64,000 nt of DNA from Cordilura impudica (lineage: Eukaryota > Arthropoda > Insecta > Diptera > Scathophagidae), in the NCBI GenBank assembly GCA_963682025.1, contig OY821521.1:52866261-52930260 (forward strand). Direction: 5' to 3'. Shown here one piece after another: positions 57,230-64,000 of the stretch. Under the pieces are notes generated by a model that ran no database searches, was not told the origin of the DNA, and saw only the letters and a list, made by a program, of their open reading frames with translations. A program made the position numbers and the translations under genes. Within the stretch, counting starts at the first letter, position 1. Each line of letters begins with the position of its first letter.

Positions 57230-59150
57230 TTTAACCGGTTAATTTTTAATTTTTTGTTTTTTAGTTTTTATTCTTAATTTTTCGTTTTTCATTTTTAATT
57301 TTTTTTTTAATTTTTCATTTTTTATTTTTAATTTTTCATTTTTTATTTTAAATTTTTCATTTTTGGTTTAAAATTTTTTTTTCATTTTTCATTTTTTATT
57401 TCTCATTTTTAATTTTTTTCTTCATTTTTCATTTTCCATTTTCCAATTTTTATTTTTTATTTTTCATTTTTTATTTTTCAATTTTCATTTTTTATATTTT
57501 ATTTTTTATTTTTAATTTTTCCTTATTTTTAAATTTTTTTTTTTTTAATATTTTATTTTACATTTTTTATTTTTCATTTTTCCTTTTTATTTTTTCAAAT
57601 TTTTATTTTTCATTTTTTATTTTTCATTTTTCAGTTTTAATTTTTCATATTTTAGTTTTCATTTTTATTCTTAATTTTTTATTTTTCATTTCTAATGTTT
57701 TTTTTCATTTTTAATTTTTCATTTTTCACTTTTTTTTTCATTTTTCATTTTTCATTTCTTATTTTTCATATTTCATTTTTCATTATTAATTTTTTATTTT
57801 TTATTTTTCATTTTTCCTTTTCATTTTTTTAAAATTTTTTTTTAATTTTTTATTTTTCTTTTTTCTTTTTTAATATTTCATTTTTCATTTTTCATTTCTT
57901 ATTTTTCATTTTTATTCTTAATTTTTTATTTTTCATTTCTAATGTTTTTTTTTCATTTTTAATTTTTTAATTTTTCATTTTTTATTTTTCGTTTTTCATT
58001 TTTAATTTTTCATATTTTATTTTTCATTTTTCGTTTTTAATTTTTAATTTTTAATTTTTAATTTTTTATTTTTCATCTTTCGATTTTAATTTTTCATTTT
58101 TTATTTTGCATTTTTCATTTTATATTTTCCATTTTTCATTATTAATTTTTAATTTTTCGTTTTTCATTTTTCATTTTTTATTTTTCATTTTTTATTTTTC
58201 ATGTTTAATTTTTTATTTTTATTTTTCATTATAAATTTTTATTTTTTATTTTTCATTTTTCATTTTCATTTTTTTTATACTTTTTTTAAATTTTTTATTT
58301 TTCATTTTTTATATTTCATTTTTTATTTTTTAATATTTCATTTTTCATTTTTCATTTCTCGTTTTTCATTTTTAGTTTTTCATTTTTCGTTTTTCGTTTT
58401 TAATTTTTAATTTTTAATTTTTAATTTTTAATTTTTAATTTTTAATTTTTAATTTTTAATTTTTAATTTTTAATTCTTAATTTTTAATTTTTAATTTTTA
58501 ATTTTAATTTTTTATTTTTAATTTTTAATTTTTAATTTTTAATTTTTAATTTTTAATTTTTAATTTTTAATTTTTAATTTTTAATTTTTAATTTTTAATT
58601 TTTAATTTTTAATTTTTAATTTTTAATTTTTAATTTTTAATTTTTAATTTTTAATTTTTAATTTTTAATTTTTAATTTTTAATTTTTAATTTTTAATTTT
58701 TAATTTTTAATTTTTAATTTTTAATTTTTAATTTTTAATTTTTAATTTTTAATTTTCAATTTTTAATTTTTAATTTTTAATTTTTAATTTTTAAGTTTTA
58801 ATTTTTAATTTTTAATTTTTAATTTTTAATTTTTAATTTTTAATTTTTAATTTTTAATTTTTAATTTTTAATTTTTAATTTTTAATTTTTAATTTTTAAT
58901 TTTTAATTTTTAATTTTTAATTTTTAATTTTTAATTTTTTATTTTTCATCTTTCATTTTTTATTTTTCATTTTTATTTTGCATTTTTCATTTTTCATTTT
59001 TTATTTTTCATTTTTTATTTTTCATGTTTAATTTTTTATTTTTCATTTTTAATTTTTCGTTTTTCATTTTTAATTTTTAATTTTTCATTTTTCACCTTTC
59101 ATTTTTTATTTTTCATTTTTTTTTAATTTTTTATTTTTCATTTTTAATTT
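57230..59150 (+). repeat. (TTTTTNA)n heptamer array
   Basis: The longest heptamer array. Unlike the other two K copies it carries no family A insertion. The frame at 58201-58410 is a repeat artefact. Confidence 0.9.
58397..58938 (+). repeat. near-pure (TTTTTAA)n satellite core
   Basis: About 75 consecutive heptamers with only a handful of changes (for example at 58472, 58506, 58756 and 58795), within the otherwise mixed heptamer array. Confidence 0.95.
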
Positions 59151-59358
59151 TCAAACAGGTTATCATAATATCATAATTTTTTCACCAATACAATCACATT
59201 TTGTCTTACGACTCACATGTTACGCTCACATCTTACGTTCACATGTTACGCTGTTTTTGAAATTTATCCCCCTGCGCGTATAGATGTTTACACAACAAAA
59301 TGGATTTAAATTATGAACTAAACAAAATTTAATAGTTCAATTCAATTATCTATATTTA

Positions 59359-59430
59359 CTAGTATAACCCAGCACTCGAAATTCGAGTGCAAGGTCTAGG
59401 AAATATTATTTTCTCGTTCAATTTTTGTCT
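59359..59430 (-). repeat. Helitron-like family F, 3' end fragment
   Basis: Minus strand: CACTCGAATTTCGAGTGC hairpin, TGGGTTATACTAG, then T. Only the terminal ~70 bp can be recognised. Confidence 0.5.
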
Positions 59431-59896
59431 TCCAAAATTTTTATTCTATATATATAAAATTTATGAATATATAAATGAGTATAAAGGTACGTTCGTCAAT
59501 TTTAGCAATTCACAATTCAACACAGTGTCTGATATATAAATTAAATCATTCACATTAACAGGATGTAACGAATTATTATAAATATTTTATTTTATTTAAT
59601 TTAATATATTTCTAAGACAGCTTAAATATAAATTTTATCATTCTCAGTTTCTCCTCCGTATGAACTCTAACTATGCCAATTTTCATCCTCCTCCGTGCCC
59701 GCGTATTGCTTAAAAAGGGAACAAAAAATTTGCCTTCACATATTAATATATAGATTACATTTTTGTTGAAGATAATTTATGTAATAATTTTTCACAACAA
59801 ACGTTTTTTTAACCCTTTCAGATCTGACTAGTACATTGTAGTCATTGTTAAGCCATCAATTTAAATATTCTTTTAAGCAAGGTATACTTTCTTTTT
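59431..59896. other. AT-rich spacer, no gene seen
   Basis: Nothing recognised apart from a short GC-richer stretch at 59680-59710. Confidence 0.3.
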
Positions 59897-60016
59897 TATA
59901 CCATATACCACTATATGGTTTAAATATAATGACTTTGTGTTGTTGTTTGTAAAAATCAAAAATATTTGACCTAGACCCATCTTTTATTATCAGAATAACT
60001 TTATGAGTCGATTTAG
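59897..60016 (-). repeat. family A tail fragment
   Basis: TTTATACCATATACCACTATATGG to TTTATGAGTCGATTTAG. It ends where the LINE relic begins. Confidence 0.6.
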
Positions 60017-61110
60017 GCAACGTGTAGAAACTTTGAATCGGGAATTAGAGCAAGTATATTTTTGGGCTACAGCAAATGGTCTCAGCATTAATCTTCAAAA
60101 ATCAAAATACCTGGTTATTTAAAAACGACATACAGCAGGGGATACAATACCTAGCATCAGTAATATTAATAGGCTAGGCGATTGTGACTGATGTTTTGTT
60201 CTACCGATTTATCCCGATTTTGACCAAACGTATATTTGAAAGGTTTTTCTTTTTAGCCGTTTTGCAGATTTACAGATTTTTAAATTTTTTCCTTTATTTT
60301 GAGTAAATTGCATTTAAAGTTGCTACTAACACATACATAAAATTATACAAAAATGAGTTGTTTTTTGTGTTGATTTGTGAATTGTCTATAATTGATTAGC
60401 ATACCTTTAGGGTCTTTATTTAATGAAAAAATAAAATTTCCTAGAATTTGCGCTCGAATTTCGAGGGCTGGGATCTGCTAATATATTTAAATAATCAACT
60501 TATAGCCACTGTAAATTCTGCAAAAAAATCAGTCACATGGACAGAACACATTGACTTCGCTTGTGGAAGAGTGTTTTCAATGCTAAGAACTCTTTGGTCA
60601 ACACAACACTTCACTCCTCTAAAGATTAGAATACTTGGTGCTAAAATCTATTTAGTGCAAATTCAATACTATCTAACGATACGTATACGGAATAAAAAAA
60701 CATGGAAGCATGGAAACATGGTTTGAAGATTTACTCAATGCAAGCGTTCTAATATTTTTACACAAAGTAATGTATACGTAACAACCGGAAAGAACATCTT
60801 TGCAGTCGTCTTACCTTTTTTAGATCAAGTTGAGGTAAAAGTATTATCCCGCTTAGACACCGTAGTTTAGCTTCAGAATGGCAATTTTATATTAATGCAA
60901 TTCGTCTCTGGAATTCAGTCCCTCACAGCATACAAATTATAGCGCACAAATTTTTAAGAGAAATATTTTTTTAATTTTATATTTACCTTTAGTATAAGTA
61001 TTAATATCAGACTTACAAATTGTTATATTTCCAAATGCATAACTCTATACTGCAATAAGAGACTTTTAGTCTTGTGTGTAGAATTTCAAATAAATAAATA
61101 AATAAATTAA
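60017..61110 (+). pseudogene. LINE (Jockey/CR1-type) reverse transcriptase relic
   Basis: 5'-truncated non-LTR retrotransposon. Before the Helitron insertion: LNRELEQVYFWATANGLSIN then LQKSKYLVI, stop (TAA at 60119), KRHTAGDT, matching the 'W...NgL.iN..KsK.lvi' block of RT. After it: LNNQLIATVNSAK, VTWTEHIDFACGRVFSMLRT, LWSTQHFTPLKIRILGAK, matching the conserved C-terminal part of RT. About nine residues are missing before VTWTEH. Later pieces in shifted frames, such as DLLNASVLIFLHKVMYT (about 60725-60780) and INAIRLWNSVPHSIQ (about 60890-60940), fit the known C-terminal end. The (AAAT)n tail at 61088-61107 marks the 3' end. The catalytic YADD region lies upstream and is lost. Confidence 0.8.
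60157..60481 (+). mobile_element. Helitron-like family F inserted in LINE RT
   Basis: TCAGTAATATTAATAGGC at the 5' end preceded by A; 3' hairpin GCTCGAATTTCGAGGGC then TGGGATCTGCTAA followed by T. 325 bp, collinear with 18390-18743. Taking it out leaves AGCATATATTTA and rejoins the LINE frame without loss or duplication of a base. Confidence 0.85.
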
Positions 61111-62243
61111 ATGGAAAAATGGGCTTTTTAGATCAAGAGATGCTAATTCTCGATCAAAAGGCGGTAACTTGGCATCTAGAATCTTTATATTGGCTATTTT
61201 TTAAAACAAACGAATATTTAAAAGTGGATCACAGCTTGTCAGAACGTCTTAAATTTAATTTTGAAATTTATTCAATTTAAAAACTAAATTTTTTTTTCGA
61301 GAGCATAAAATAAAAATGCTAAATTGTTTGTTACTTAAAATCAAATAAACATTAAAATTTGTTACTTTTGTACACAAATAAACAAGTAAAAAAAACAAAC
61401 CTTATTTTATGTTTATGCGTAAGCATTTCTTTTGAAAAATATACCCAAGTACATGTTCCGACAAATATGAATATGGCAAACAAAATTGAACATTAAGATT
61501 TGTCAACAAATATGTAATTTAAATTTAGGGGGAATATATCAAGTAATGTGCAATATTATTTGAAATAATATTATGAAAGGCAAAAGGGAAATCATCAAAA
61601 AACACATATACAGTAGGAATAATGCAAACTGAGATAAGTAATTTTTAAACTAAGAAAATAAGATATAAAACAATTAAAACGCACCAATACTTTATTGTGT
61701 ATGGTAGATTATTTTAATGCCTTTTTGAGTAATATAAAGAAACAACATTAAATCCATATAGTATAAATATTTTAAAATTAATAATTAAGAATAATACAAA
61801 AAAGAAATGGCAGACCGTATTTTAAAATTTGGAGTGTGTTACCCTAATTTCCAGCTAATATTAGTACTCTTTGTATAAAATCATCATCTTCAGACGTCGC
61901 ACACTGGGTTAGAATTGCCTGTTTTCTTGAATTAATTAAAAAAAATTAAGTATCATCAAAACTCTTGATACCCAGCTAAAGTATATGAAATTTTTCACCA
62001 CTTGTCGTTTAAATTAATGCTCTGGTTTTTTTGTAGTGAAACTTAAAATTCGGAATTTATTGAAATTTTTGTGCAAAAAATGCTGAAAAAAGTGGAAATT
62101 TCACCTTGTAAAAATGTAATTAATTGAAAAAGTATTTCAAAAGTGAACAACTTTGCTATGTAACCATCAAGCTCAGGTTATTTTGTCAAACAAATTGCGT
62201 GTGAAAGTGTTCTATTGTTTGTTATTTATAATGGAAGTGCAAG
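61111..62243. other. AT-rich spacer, no gene seen
   Basis: No repeat family or coding sequence recognised. Confidence 0.35.
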
Positions 62244-62404
62244 AAAAAAATCATGTTAGTCCGATCACAGGGAAGATGTGTAAATATTTAGTAATTAAAG
62301 ATTTTTTTATGGCACTGTTTTAAAATCAAACAGAAAGCGTCATCTATGTATCACTTACAACAATCAAATGCAGGTGGCTTTGCTATTATAAAAATATTTA
62401 TTAC
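62244..62404 (+). repeat. K left-end fragment
   Basis: AAAAAAATCATGTTAGTCCG to TTGCTATTATAAAAATATTT, the same ~150 bp as 49892-50040, with neither heptamer array nor right end after it. Confidence 0.6.
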
Positions 62405-62543
62405 TAGTTGATTGTGTGGCGCCTAGGCGCCCGTTTAAAAATTATGAATAAAACAAACAGTTTAAATTTAAATCCACGAAAAATTTATAATAAATTAAAT
62501 TTAATATAGTAGTAAATTGAAAATTATATTGTTGCATACATAT

Positions 62544-63169
62544 CTATATATATAAAATTGAATGTGTGTTTGTTTATTTGTTTGTTTGTGTGTACCTTAT
62601 AGGAGACCAAACCTCTGGACCGATCTTCCTGATATTTTTACAGCATTTAACTGGGACTCTGGCATGATTAATAGGGTACTTTTTTTTGACCACGCCCACT
62701 TTTACGCCCACTTTTTTAAAATTATGTAATTGCTCCCATATAGTTTTTAACAGATTTACTTCAAATTGTATACACATTATACTTCAGGCGAGGTAGAAAT
62801 AAACATTTCTTACGCCACGCCCCCTTTCACGCCCCTTTTCACGCCAAATTTTGTTTGAAAGTTTTAAACTTTTTTTTCTCTGTACAAATTTGTTCCTTCC
62901 AACGGATTTTTTTATTTGGTAGTATATTGCTCTTAATACTGTTAACGTCGCCATATAACTATGAACCACGCCCATTTCACCGCCCTCTTTTTTTTTACTT
63001 ATACCACTAACAATGTTTGCTATACAAAATAATTTTTTTGTAATATGTATTTATCTAAAGTTTTATACACTTTTTATCTACAGGTAAGGTAGCCATACAT
63101 TTTTTTATTACCAAGTCCCCCTTTTTCGCCCCATTTTACCTTAAATCATAATTAATCTGCTTTCAATCT
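62544..63169 (+). repeat. TCTATATATA repeat, copy 1
   Basis: Starts TCTATATATATAAAATTGAA then TGTGTGTTTGTTTATTTG, CTTATAGGAGACCAAACC and ACCGATCTTCCTGA. Further in are repeated CACGCCCAC/CACGCCCCC motifs (62692, 62815, 62830, 62968). A TC start followed by TATATATAAAA resembles the 5' end of insect Helitrons, but no CTRR end was found. Confidence 0.45.
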
Positions 63170-63171
63170 AT

Positions 63172-64000
63172 CTATATATATAAAAATGAATGTGTGTTTG
63201 TTTGTGCTTTATAGGAGGCCAAACCAAAGAACCGATCTTCCTGAAATTTTCAGAGCGTGTTACTGTGACTCTGGAAGGAATAATATGCTATATAAATTTT
63301 TGATTGGACAAAGGGGCGGTGCCACGCCCATATAACCCAAAATTTGAAAAAGTCATATCACGGGAATTTTTTTACCTACAGCAGTCATATTTGGTACATA
63401 TGGTATTAGCATGAATAGAAATACATACAAGAAGAAAAGTGGGCGGGACCACGCCCCTTTTTAGAAAAATCAAAAATCGTAATATCTTCTAAACTACTGG
63501 AAGGATCGTCATGAAATTTTCACAAAAGGATATTTTTGCGAAATAATAAGACCTTAGCTATATAATGTTGTTAGTGAGCAAAGGGGCGTGGCGTATATAT
63601 AAAAACGTTGATGCATTTGATTGTAACGAATGATCTCCGGAACCATAAGAGCTGTCGAGGTAGGATTTCCAGCATAGGTTCGGTTCGAGCTCTTCTGTGT
63701 TTTTTTTTTAGTTTTAACCCTCTAGCTGGCGTTGGGGTCAAGTTAAAAACAAAAATTTTTACTTTCAGCGCGATTTGACTGCAATTCAGAATGAACGTAT
63801 GTTTCGTCATAAGAAATTTTTGTATGTATAAATGGACCCGATAGGTGGCGCTGGGTAAAGTTATTTCGAATATTCTTATTTATGGTGTGATTTTAATGAA
63901 ACTAAGAATGTACATATATGTATGTTAGAAACATTTTTTTATTGGACCCGGTAGATGGCGCTGTCGTTCGAAAAATAATGAGTTGTCAAATTTATATAAA
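63172..64000 (+). repeat. TCTATATATA repeat, copy 2, runs off window
   Basis: TCTATATATATAAAAATGAA, TGTGTGTTTGTTTGTGC, TATAGGAGGCCAAACC and ACCGATCTTCCTGA align with the start of copy 1, then CACGCCCATATAA and CACGCCCCTTTT motifs. Two later segments share GGACCCGRTAGRTGGCGCTG (63833 and 63945), a short direct repeat. It is partial at the window edge. Confidence 0.45.

Larger units (their letters stand above)
57210..59300 (+). mobile_element. K composite element, copy 3, right part
   Basis: Resumes with AAAATATTTTTATTATTTAT and AACCGGTTAATTTTT, then ~1.9 kb of heptamer array, then CAAACAGGTTATCATAATATC, three CACATGTTACGCT-type repeats and CCCCCTGCGCGTATAGATG plus TTTACACAACAAAA. Confidence 0.65.

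Noticed and set aside
63571..63810. Minus-strand 79-codon frame
   Set aside because: No motif, a TTG-type start or repeat context, and it overlaps the TCTATATATA repeat.

Overview
This window looks like gene-poor, repeat-packed insect DNA, most likely from a brachyceran fly. The evidence is a very high A+T content, a mariner relic, a zeste-like Myb/SANT-like reading frame, and at least 17 copies or fragments of a DINE-1-like repeat of about 780 bp. The fly assignment is an inference from repeat style; no diagnostic host gene was recognised. Almost every longer open frame comes from repeat sequence. The only frame that behaves like a host coding exon is at 14564-14796 on the minus strand. It has an ATG, normal base composition and a clean GTAAGA splice donor.

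Layout. 1-10 kb: a possible PiggyBac-like tail, a zeste-like pseudogene with three in-frame stops, several DINE-1-like copies, and an inverted-repeat structure at 6.8-8.2 kb. 10.8-13.8 kb: a composite element ('K') with a (TTTTTNA)n heptamer array that hosts two DINE-1-like copies. 14.5-14.8 kb: the exon candidate. 15.7 kb: a mariner relic. 16.2-26.8 kb: a field of ~18-bp minisatellite monomers, part of which is organised into ~876-bp higher-order units. 27.6-31.6 kb: a nested set in which a DINE-1-like copy contains a Harbinger-like MITE and a complete 2.8-kb foldback transposon with a 9-bp target duplication. 33.6-35.4 kb: an apparent solo LTR with its own minisatellite and a nested MITE. 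38.3-41.5 kb: a second K element in the opposite orientation, then a compact K. 42.3-45.2 kb: the 18-bp minisatellite again, on the other strand. 49.9-59.3 kb: a third K element split by a ~7.2-kb insertion. The insertion's ends are inverted arrays of 600-bp tandem units, each full unit containing a tRNA-like (A box/B box) segment. 60-61.1 kb: a LINE reverse-transcriptase relic interrupted precisely by a Helitron-like element. 62.5-64 kb: two direct copies of another repeat, the second running off the window.

The parts form a layered mobile-element landscape. Several insertions can be ordered because the empty site can be read: Helitron into LINE, foldback and MITE into a DINE-1-like copy, the 7.2-kb element into K, and a MITE into the LTR. 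The most promising undescribed material is the pair of foldback-type elements at 28.7-31.5 kb and 50.0-57.2 kb. They appear to carry different ends of one transposase-like protein family that I recall only from uncharacterised arthropod proteins.
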